Source: Niveibacterium umoris
Lineage (GTDB): Bacteria; Pseudomonadota; Gammaproteobacteria; Burkholderiales; Rhodocyclaceae
Direction: 5' to 3'
Length of the DNA: 64,000 nt
Assembly: GCF_014197015.1 (NCBI RefSeq)
Contig: NZ_JACIET010000002.1
Coordinates: 1,116,001-1,180,000 of the forward strand
Shown here one piece after another: positions 36,740 through 43,778 of the stretch (positions within the stretch are counted from its first letter, which is position 1; every line of letters begins with the position of its first letter). The notes below the pieces were generated by a model. It was not told the DNA's origin and did no database searches. It worked only from the letters and a program-made list of their open reading frames with translations. The position numbers and the translations under genes were made by a program.

Positions 36740-39343
36740 TTGTCTCGCGACCCCTCCGCCAACCCACGCGCCCGCCGGGCGCTTCTGCCCGAGGGCATTG
36801 GCGCGGTGATGCTCGCCTTCGTGCTCTGCGGCTTGCTCGGCGTCGCCTACCACGCGATGCGCCTGCGCAGCGAGGCGCTGGCAACCCATCGCACGCTGGC
36901 GCGCAACGCCGCACGACTGGGTGAGCAACAACTGACCCTGGTGCTGCGCACCGTCGACCGCCAGCTCGACGCGCGCGGTGCCGACTGGCTGCAACGGCCG
37001 GCGGACGACGGTGCTGGCTTCGAGCCGCGCCTGCGAGCCGATCTCGCCGGCTTCCCCGTGCTGCGTTCAATTGCCATTGTTGCGAGCGACGGGCGAATTC
37101 TGGCCAGCAGTGCGGCCGATGCGCGCGGCAGCCGCTTGAGTGCCGAGGCCCTGACGGCGCTGCGCGGCGAGGGCGAAGCCACGGCTTTGCGGATTTCGCG
37201 ACCCTGGACCGGGCGCGATCTGGCCGATGGTCTGCCGCTCGCCGGCACTGTAGATGTGCGCGCCAAGCCCTATTTCTTCTCGCTGGCGCGACGTCTCGGC
37301 GATGATGGCGACGGTGGTTTCATCGTCGCCGTCCTCAACCCGGACTACCTCGCGCAGCAGATGGCGAGCCTGGTCGAGCGGGAGGAATTCGTCGTCAGCC
37401 TCTCGCGCTACGACGGCGCGCTGCTTGTCAGCACGGCCCCGACCCGCATACCGCCCGGCCTGGATCAGTCGCGCGAGGCGGTGTTCCGCAGCCTGCTGCC
37501 GGATCATGAAATCGGGCACCTCGATGCGCCGGCGACCTCGCGCGTGGGGCCGGCGATCCTGGCTTACCATGCGTCGCGACTCTTCCCGCTGGTGATCCAG
37601 GCGCACTTCGATCGCGACGCGGTGCTCGCGGACTGGCGCCGCGAGATGGTCAACCTTGGCGCCATGAGCATCGGCGTGTTGTGCTTCATCGGGGTAATCG
37701 GTGCGCTGGTCGTGCGCCTGCAGCAGCGGCGCGAGCGCGAACGGCAATCAGCCCGGGCCGAACTGGAACTTGCTGCGCGCGTCTTTGATGCGGCCTTCGA
37801 CGGCATCGTGATCACCGATCGCGAGCAGCGCATCCTGCGGGTGAACAAGGCCTTTACGCGCATCACCGGCTATACCGAGGCAGAAGTGCGCGGCAACACG
37901 CCACATGTGCTCTCGTCCGGGATTCATGACGAGGCCTTCTATGCGGCGCTGTGGCAAGCGGTGAAGCGCGACGGTCGCTGGCAGGGCGAGATCATGAACC
38001 GTCGTCGTGACGGCGAGATCTATCCGGAAGAGCTCGCGATCTCTGCGGTGACCGACGGCCAGCATGAGGTGTGCAATTACATCGGCACCTTCAATGACAT
38101 CACCGAGCGCAGACGCACCGAAGATGCACTGCGCTCGGCCAAGGAAGCTGCGGAAACGGCCAACCGCGCGAAGAGTCAGTTTCTGGCGACGATCTCGCAC
38201 GAGATCCGGACGCCGATGAACGCGATTCTCGGCATGGCACAACTGCTGATGTTGCCGGGCCTCGGCGAGGCGGAGCGGATCGAGCGGGCGCGTACGATAC
38301 TCGGCGCGGGCGGGACACTGATGACCCTGCTTAACGACATCCTCGATCTGGCGCGCGGCGAGGCCGGCCGGCTCGATCTCAATCCCTGCGATATGAGCCC
38401 GCGTGTCGTGCTGGCCGAGACTGCCGCGCTGTTCGCGGAGGCAGCACAGAAGAAGTCGCTGACGATAGCGCCGCAGTGGTGGGGGGCGGAAAGCGAGCAG
38501 TTTCGCGCCGATCCGGTGCGGCTCAAGCAGATGCTGTCGAATCTGCTCAGCAACGCGATCAAGTACAGCGCGCAAGGGGTCGTCCGGCTTGAGGGTGAAG
38601 TCCTGGCGCGCCAGGGTGCAAGCGTGGACCTGCGCTTTTCGGTCACCGACTGTGGCACTGGCATCCCGCGGAACAAGCTGGGGCAGCTGTTCCAGCCCTT
38701 CAGCCAGCTGGATGGCGGTAACACCCGCAGCGCCGGCGGCAGCGGCCTCGGGCTGTCGATCGTGCGCAGTCTCGCTCTTCTGATGGACGGCGACGTCGGC
38801 GTGCGCAGCGAGCCGGGTCACGGCTCATGCTTCTGGTTTCGCATCCGGGCCGGGCTGCCTGCTGGCTCCGGCGGGCACAGCATGTCGGCAAGTCCGGTTG
38901 CGCCGGTTACGCCCGCAGCGGTCGATGCGCCGCCGCAAGGGGCGCTGGTGCTGGTGGTCGAGGACAGCCCGACCAACAGCACGATGGTGGAACTCATGCT
39001 GCAGCACCACGGATTCCGCGTGGCAACGGCGCTCGATGGCCTGCAGGCGCTCGATGCGATCCGCGCGGGTCTGGCGCCGGACATCATCCTGATGGACTGC
39101 CACATGCCGCACCTCGACGGTTTCGAGACGACGCGGCGTATCCGCGACGACGAGGCTGCGGCGGGCCGTGGGCGCGTGCCGATCGTCGCCTTGACCGCCA
39201 ACGCTTTCGAGGAAAACCGCCAGGCGTGCCTGGGCGCGGGCATGGACGATTTCATTGCGAAGCCGGTGGTGCTCACCGAATTGCTGGCGGCGCTCGGACG
39301 CTGGCTGCCGCGTACCGAACCGGCCCCGCGCGCAGTGCAGTGA
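36740..39343 (+). CDS. Membrane hybrid histidine kinase (Cache-like, PAS, HisKA, HATPase, receiver)
   Basis: 867 aa from TTG 36740, which has a GGAAG site 9 bases upstream and follows the previous stop. An in-frame ATG at 36632 would overlap the upstream gene and is less likely. Domains: TM1 (about 20-40), a periplasmic Cache-like domain to about 300, TM2 (about 305-325), PAS/PAC (about 345-465), dimerisation domain with His487 (T-I-S-H-E-I-R-T-P-M-N), ATPase domain (N-L-L-S-N-A-I-K-Y-S and G-S-G-L-G-L-S-I-V), and a C-terminal receiver with Asp786 (I-L-M-D-C-H-M-P). It lacks an Hpt domain, so it needs a separate phosphotransfer partner. Likely operon with the binding protein upstream and the degenerate GGDEF gene downstream. 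Confidence 0.9.
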   Translation: MSRDPSANPRARRALLPEGIGAVMLAFVLCGLLGVAYHAMRLRSEALATHRTLARNAARLGEQQLTLVLRTVDRQLDARGADWLQRPADDGAGFEPRLRADLAGFPVLRSIAIVASDGRILASSAADARGSRLSAEALTALRGEGEATALRISRPWTGRDLADGLPLAGTVDVRAKPYFFSLARRLGDDGDGGFIVAVLNPDYLAQQMASLVEREEFVVSLSRYDGALLVSTAPTRIPPGLDQSREAVFRSLLPDHEIGHLDAPATSRVGPAILAYHASRLFPLVIQAHFDRDAVLADWRREMVNLGAMSIGVLCFIGVIGALVVRLQQRRERERQSARAELELAARVFDAAFDGIVITDREQRILRVNKAFTRITGYTEAEVRGNTPHVLSSGIHDEAFYAALWQAVKRDGRWQGEIMNRRRDGEIYPEELAISAVTDGQHEVCNYIGTFNDITERRRTEDALRSAKEAAETANRAKSQFLATISHEIRTPMNAILGMAQLLMLPGLGEAERIERARTILGAGGTLMTLLNDILDLARGEAGRLDLNPCDMSPRVVLAETAALFAEAAQKKSLTIAPQWWGAESEQFRADPVRLKQMLSNLLSNAIKYSAQGVVRLEGEVLARQGASVDLRFSVTDCGTGIPRNKLGQLFQPFSQLDGGNTRSAGGSGLGLSIVRSLALLMDGDVGVRSEPGHGSCFWFRIRAGLPAGSGGHSMSASPVAPVTPAAVDAPPQGALVLVVEDSPTNSTMVELMLQHHGFRVATALDGLQALDAIRAGLAPDIILMDCHMPHLDGFETTRRIRDDEAAAGRGRVPIVALTANAFEENRQACLGAGMDDFIAKPVVLTELLAALGRWLPRTEPAPRAVQ

Positions 39344-39371
39344 GCGTTAGCCATCGACACTTGAACAAGGG

Positions 39372-40556
39372 ATGCTTCACCCGATGCTCGACCTGAACTC
39401 CATCCTCTTTTCGGTCACTCTGGTTTCCCTGTGCATGGGGCTGATGCTGCACGTCTTCATCCGCAGCTTCCAGCCACTGATGCGGGGGGCGCGGCCGATT
39501 GCGTGGAGCAGCATCGTGCTCGGTTTCGGAACGGCTGCACTGGCCTTGCGCGGCATCTCGCCAGACCTGCTGCCGGTGTCCATCGTGCTCGGCAATCTCG
39601 GTACGCTGCTCAGCCAGGGGCTTGTCCATGTAGGCCTTTGCCGCCTTGTGGACCGGCACACGCGCTTGCCGTATGTGGCGGGTGTGCTGGGAACCAGCTA
39701 CCTGGGCGCGATCTGGTACACCTTCGCGATGCCGAGCCTGTTCGCGCGCGTCGCCATTCTCAGTGCGGGCTTGATTGTCGCCGTCGGGCTGACCATCTGG
39801 GAACTGTATTGCAGCATGCGTCTGCGCAAGTCGCTGGCAACGATGGGGCTGTTGGTCGTATTGAGCATCCTGCAAACCTCGCTGATCCTGCGGGCAGTGC
39901 TGACCTGGCTGCATCGTGACGGCTACGATGCTTACTTTGCGGATTCGCCGATGCAGGCGATCACGTTGATGGGGGTGTTACTGTCGCTGGTGCTGGGCAT
40001 CCTGCTGTGCATGATGCTGATCGGCGAGCGGGCGCTGGTGCGCCTGCGCGAGAGCGCGCGCCGCGAAGATCTGCTGACCGGTCTGCCGAACCGTATGGCC
40101 GCGGACGAAGCGGTGGAAGCCGCGCTGCAAAACGGCGCCGAACAAGGGCGTCCGACCACGGTGGTGCGCATCGACCTCGACAACTTCCGCCAGTTCAACG
40201 ACTGGTACGGGCACGACGTCGGAGACGCGGTGCTGCGCCATGTCACCGAATGCATCCGCCGCGTGCTGCGCCGCGGGCGACTGCTGGCGCGCTGGGGCGG
40301 CAAGGGCTACATCGTCGTGATGCCGGACAGCGATGGCGAGGCCGGCGCCGGGCTGGCGCGCGACATCGTGCTCGAGATCAGTCTCAGCCCGCTCGCGCTG
40401 GGTCACTTCGACATCGAGATCGCCGCTTGCGCGGGGGTCGCAAGCTCGCGCCGCAGCGAATCGACCTCCGACGCGGTCATGCTGGCGGCAGAGGCGGCGC
40501 TCGACAGCGCACGCCGCAATCCGGACGGTCTCGCCAAAGTGCGCGAGATCGACTGA
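39372..40556 (+). CDS. Membrane protein with degenerate GGDEF domain
   Basis: 394 aa. Six or seven transmembrane helices fill residues 1-215, then comes a GGDEF domain starting D-L-L-T-G-L-P-N-R. The active-site loop reads G-G-K-G-Y (309-313) instead of G-G-D-E-F, and the metal-binding I-D-L-D-N-F is present. Loss of the catalytic Asp/Glu pair argues against cyclase activity. It could bind GTP or c-di-GMP or act as a scaffold. ATG 39372 sits very close to the AAGG site, so ATG 39384 is an equally good start. It lies 28 bases after the hybrid kinase and may be its output or membrane partner. Confidence 0.82.
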   Translation: MLHPMLDLNSILFSVTLVSLCMGLMLHVFIRSFQPLMRGARPIAWSSIVLGFGTAALALRGISPDLLPVSIVLGNLGTLLSQGLVHVGLCRLVDRHTRLPYVAGVLGTSYLGAIWYTFAMPSLFARVAILSAGLIVAVGLTIWELYCSMRLRKSLATMGLLVVLSILQTSLILRAVLTWLHRDGYDAYFADSPMQAITLMGVLLSLVLGILLCMMLIGERALVRLRESARREDLLTGLPNRMAADEAVEAALQNGAEQGRPTTVVRIDLDNFRQFNDWYGHDVGDAVLRHVTECIRRVLRRGRLLARWGGKGYIVVMPDSDGEAGAGLARDIVLEISLSPLALGHFDIEIAACAGVASSRRSESTSDAVMLAAEAALDSARRNPDGLAKVREID

Positions 40557-40566
40557 ATACGGCGCG

Positions 40567-41169
40567 CTACTGTTTGCCGGTGGCGACCTGACCCAGTTCC
40601 TTGGGGCCGGGGCCGTCTGGCTCCTTGTGCGAGATGGCGAAGTGGCAGTCGATGCAGGTGAGGTTTTCCTTGCGCATCTTGTCGTGCCGCTTTTTCGCCG
40701 TCGTTGTCTGCTTCGCGGCGTCCATCTTGGCGGCGGTGTGGCAGAAGCGGCATTCGCGCGAGTCGTTGGCCTTCATGTCCACCCATACGCGTTTTGCCAG
40801 CTCGTAACGCTTGGCCTCGAACTTTGCCGGGGTGTCGATCGAGTGGGTAACGAAGTGCCCCCACAGGTCCGAGAACAGGCCCATTTTCGCCAGATAGTTC
40901 GGAATGTGTTCGTGCGGCACATGGCAGTCGTTGCAGGTCGCGCGCATGCCGCTGCGGTTGATGTCGTGGATCGAGTTCTTGTATTCCAACGCCACGGTAC
41001 TGGTCATCTCATGGCAGCTGTTGGCACAGAACTGTTCCGAATTGGCGTAGACCATGAAGGAGCCGAGTGAGCCGAAGGTCAGCGCACCGATGGCCAGGCC
41101 AGCCACCAGCATGGCAAGCGAACCGGGTCGGGCGCCCCAGCGGCGGAGCGGTGCGAAGATCCTGGGCAT
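40567..41169 (-). CDS. NapC/NirT-family tetraheme cytochrome c (copy 1)
   Basis: 200 aa from ATG 41169, which has an AAGGGAG site at 9 bases; an in-frame ATG 9 bases upstream is too close to that site. One N-terminal membrane anchor (about residues 18-38), then four heme sites: C-A-N-S-C-H, C-N-D-C-H, C-R-F-C-H and C-I-D-C-H. The first site has three residues between the cysteines (CX3CH) instead of two. NapC/NirT proteins oxidise quinol and pass electrons to periplasmic acceptors. It is the last gene of a minus-strand group with a paralogue and a monoheme cytochrome, and it is suited to feeding the Mtr system or a periplasmic reductase. Confidence 0.9.
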   Translation of the reverse strand: MPRIFAPLRRWGARPGSLAMLVAGLAIGALTFGSLGSFMVYANSEQFCANSCHEMTSTVALEYKNSIHDINRSGMRATCNDCHVPHEHIPNYLAKMGLFSDLWGHFVTHSIDTPAKFEAKRYELAKRVWVDMKANDSRECRFCHTAAKMDAAKQTTTAKKRHDKMRKENLTCIDCHFAISHKEPDGPGPKELGQVATGKQ

Positions 41170-41205
41170 CTGACGCATCTCCCTTTTCTGGTGGCGTGGC
41201 GCGGG

Positions 41206-41829
41206 CTAGAAAATCGCGCCCTTCGGAATTAGCGCCTGGTCGACTTGGAGTTCCTGCGGCCCCGGCCCGCCATGAGGTTCATGGTGGGCGATGGCGAAGT
41301 GGCAGTCGACGCAGGTCATCCTCTCGCGTCGGGCCTTGGCGTGTCGCGCCTTGGCCATGTCCGACTGCTTGTCGGGATCCATCTTGGCTTCGTCGTGGCA
41401 GTGGCGACACTCGCGGGAATCGTTGCCCTTCATGTAGCGCCACACGTTCTGCGCCATGCGTGAGCGTTCGGCCTCGAACTTCGCCGGCGTATCCACGCGG
41501 TGGGTGACATGGTGGCTCCACAGGTCGTTCAGGGCCCCCATCTTCGCGACATAGAGCGGAATCGGCGCATGCGGCACATGGCAGTCAGGGCAGATCGCGC
41601 GCACACCGGTGCGGTTGAGGTCATGCACCGAGCTGCGGTACTCAACGTCTGAGGTCGTGGCCATTTCGTGACAACTCGTCGCGCAGAATGGCTCGGTGCT
41701 GGTGTAGACGAGACTGCTCGCAAGCAGGCTCAAGCCGGCGAAGCTGACCCCGAAGCCAATCAGCAGGACGATCGGCGCACGTCGGCTCGCCGCCCAGCGC
41801 CGCACCGGATCGAGAATTCTGCGAAGCAT
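41206..41829 (-). CDS. NapC/NirT-family tetraheme cytochrome c (copy 2)
   Basis: 207 aa, about half identical to copy 1 by eye. N-terminal membrane anchor (about residues 20-42) and four heme sites: C-A-T-S-C-H, C-P-D-C-H, C-R-H-C-H, C-V-D-C-H. As in copy 1 the first is CX3CH. Shared segments such as V-T-H-x-x-D-T-P-A-K-F-E-A and K-x-N-D-S-R-E-C-R show a tandem duplication. It has a strong GGGAGGAGGGG ribosome-binding site. Copies 1 and 2 are 36 bases apart and transcribed together, giving two related quinol dehydrogenases in one operon. Confidence 0.9.
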   Translation of the reverse strand: MLRRILDPVRRWAASRRAPIVLLIGFGVSFAGLSLLASSLVYTSTEPFCATSCHEMATTSDVEYRSSVHDLNRTGVRAICPDCHVPHAPIPLYVAKMGALNDLWSHHVTHRVDTPAKFEAERSRMAQNVWRYMKGNDSRECRHCHDEAKMDPDKQSDMAKARHAKARRERMTCVDCHFAIAHHEPHGGPGPQELQVDQALIPKGAIF

Positions 41830-41910
41830 CGTCCCCTCCTCCCTGGTGGTCGCCGCTGAGGGCGTCCACGGAAAAGGCGGTCCGGCCGGGGTGCTTGCCC
41901 GGTCAAATCG

Positions 41911-42240
41911 TCACAGTGAAAGGATCCACAGCACCGCGTTGCGGATCTCGGCCGGATCCTTGCTCTTGATGGCCTTGTGCTCTTCCTTGACGCCGTCGAT
42001 CTCGACCATCGGCGATTCGGTGATGTGCTTGGTCAGCGCGGCTTCGGCGTCGGCCTTGCCTTTGTATTTCCTGGCGACCTCGCGGTAGGGCGGGCCATCT
42101 TTCTTTTTGTCGATCGAGTGGCACTTGAAGCAGTCGCTCTTCTTCATCAGCGCTTGCGCGGCGTCCGCGTCGACGGCCGCGCTGGCGGCCGAAGCTGACA
42201 TGAGGCCAACGATAGCGAGCGCCACAGACAGATGTTTCAT
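41911..42240 (-). CDS. Periplasmic monoheme c-type cytochrome
   Basis: 109 aa. Signal peptide ending A-S-A-A-V. One heme site C-F-K-C-H, with a possible Met axial ligand in E-S-P-M-V. Lys-rich surface. C-terminus ending V-L-W-I-L-S-L. It is clearly paralogous to the cytochrome at 56172-56516 (same D-A-D-A-A-Q-A-L start, x-x-E-E-H-K near the end). It lies 81 bases upstream of the NapC/NirT pair and is probably the small electron shuttle that accepts from them. Confidence 0.88.
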   Translation of the reverse strand: MKHLSVALAIVGLMSASAASAAVDADAAQALMKKSDCFKCHSIDKKKDGPPYREVARKYKGKADAEAALTKHITESPMVEIDGVKEEHKAIKSKDPAEIRNAVLWILSL

Positions 42241-42370
42241 TGCCGTTTCCCCCTTCAGCAATCCACCCCTTGTCCAGACCTGCAACCCGAGCGCGCTCTG
42301 GCCGGCGCTCTTCTTTCAAGCACTATGGCACGTGCCCGGCCGCGATGCGACCCGAAATCCCGAGTGGAAG

Positions 42371-42384
42371 TTGACATCGATGAA
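42371..42384. promoter_or_regulatory. Weak FNR-like site upstream of the NapC/NirT operon
   Basis: TTGAC-ATCG-ATGAA matches eight of ten positions of the FNR consensus. It is in the intergenic region between the divergent cytochrome operon and the PerM-type gene, about 135 bases from either start. On its own this is weak; it is mentioned because better sites precede other redox genes here. Confidence 0.25.
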
Positions 42385-42510
42385 ACATGGGGCACTGTTT
42401 TGCGAAGGCAAGCGCCGAAGATGCAGCCAAGCGGTGGCTGCGCGCGCGAGCGGTGCGACAATCGGCCAGATACGTCGATCTGCCATTCATCCAGCCGAGG
42501 CGGTCCCAAC

Positions 42511-43590
42511 ATGTCCCGTCGCTCCACCCGGCGTTTCGAGCACTTTGCGCAACTGGCGCTCACCATAGGCCTGCTGGTCGGCTGCTGGATGGTACTGGCG
42601 CCCTTTATCGTGACGATCCTCTTCGCGATGATCATCGCGCTGTCGACCGGGCCTGTCTATACGTGGCTGGTGGCCCGTCTGCGCGGCCGGCGCAGCCTCG
42701 CCGCAGTTTTGATGTGCTGCGGTTTCGTGCTGGCGGTGGTTGTGCCGGTGCTGGTGGTCGCCAGTTCTGCCGCAGAGGGGCTGCAGTGGATCACCGGACT
42801 GATCCGTTCGCGGCTTGAGGGCGGGCCGGTGCAACCGCCACGGTGGGTACGCGATGTGCCCCTGCTCGGCGAATCAGTATTCGCGTACCTGTCGACGCTG
42901 ATGGCCAGTCGCGAGGAAATGATCGGGCTCGGCCGTCAGTTGCTCGAGCCGGCGAGGGGCTTTGGCCTGAAGGTGATCGGCGCACTGGGTGTCGGCGTGG
43001 TGCAGGTGTTGCTCGCCATTTTCGTGCTCTTCTTCCTCTACCGTGACGGGCCGGCGGTCCGCGGCATGATCGAAGGCGTGGTCGAGCGCTTGTATGGCGA
43101 AGTCGGCCGCGATCTGATGCTGACGGCGCAGAAAACGGTGTTCGCGGTCATGCTGGGCATGGTAGGCACCGCCGTCGCCCAGGCGCTGGTCGCAGCGCTC
43201 GGCTTTGCGATTGCGGGTGTGCCGGCGCCGCTGCTGCTCGCCTCGCTTGTCTTTCTGCTTTCGATGCTTCCGGTCGGCCCGCCGCTGGTGTGGGGCGGGG
43301 CGGCGTTCTGGCTCTACGACCGCGGCGAATTCGGCTGGTCGCTCTTCATGGTGCTTTACGGCTTGTTCGCGATCAGTTCGGTCGACAACGTCGTCAAACC
43401 CCTGCTGATCGCCCGCACCTCCAGCCTGCCCCTGCTGATCGCGGTGCTGGGTGTGTTCGGCGGCGTGCTCGCTTTCGGTCTGGTCGGGCTTTTCATCGGG
43501 CCGACCCTGTTGGCCTTGGGTATCAGCCTGACCCGCCGCTGGCTCGATCTGCGCACCGAGCTCCCGGCTGCGGCGCCACCTCTCGGGTGA
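42511..43590 (+). CDS. AI-2E family transporter (PerM/YdiK type)
   Basis: 359 aa integral membrane protein with about seven or eight transmembrane helices. It fits the AI-2E/PerM family in length and layout, with an N-terminal helix pair (W-M-V-L-A-P-F-I-V-T-I-L-F-A), a helical extramembrane domain, and the C-terminal G-L-F-I-G-P-T-L-L-A-L segment. Family members export autoinducer-2, act as Na+/H+ antiporters or are uncharacterised permeases. ATG 42511 is preferred over upstream starts. The ribosome-binding site is weak. It is divergent from the NapC/NirT operon, with no obvious functional tie. Confidence 0.85.
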   Translation: MSRRSTRRFEHFAQLALTIGLLVGCWMVLAPFIVTILFAMIIALSTGPVYTWLVARLRGRRSLAAVLMCCGFVLAVVVPVLVVASSAAEGLQWITGLIRSRLEGGPVQPPRWVRDVPLLGESVFAYLSTLMASREEMIGLGRQLLEPARGFGLKVIGALGVGVVQVLLAIFVLFFLYRDGPAVRGMIEGVVERLYGEVGRDLMLTAQKTVFAVMLGMVGTAVAQALVAALGFAIAGVPAPLLLASLVFLLSMLPVGPPLVWGGAAFWLYDRGEFGWSLFMVLYGLFAISSVDNVVKPLLIARTSSLPLLIAVLGVFGGVLAFGLVGLFIGPTLLALGISLTRRWLDLRTELPAAAPPLG

Positions 43591-43689
43591 GCCGAGCTGG
43601 CGCGGGGTGCGGCTCGCGCATCAGTGGTCCGGTAGGCAAGCGCACCGCGGCAAGCGGCCTTCCAGCCTGAATCGCGAAAAGCGACAAAC

Positions 43690-43703
43690 TTGATAATTAT
43701 CGA
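43690..43703. promoter_or_regulatory. FNR-like binding site upstream of the Tat lipoprotein gene
   Basis: TTGAT-AATT-ATCGA matches the FNR consensus at nine of ten positions. It lies in the most AT-rich part of this gap, centred 82 bases before ATG 43779, which would put a class-II start near 43738. Confidence 0.5.
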
Positions 43704-43778
43704 TCCGGCATTTTTTCCGGCGGCTCCCGCTCGTTCGTGCCAAACTTCTTCGGTTAACCGATTTTGCGTGGTGGTGGC

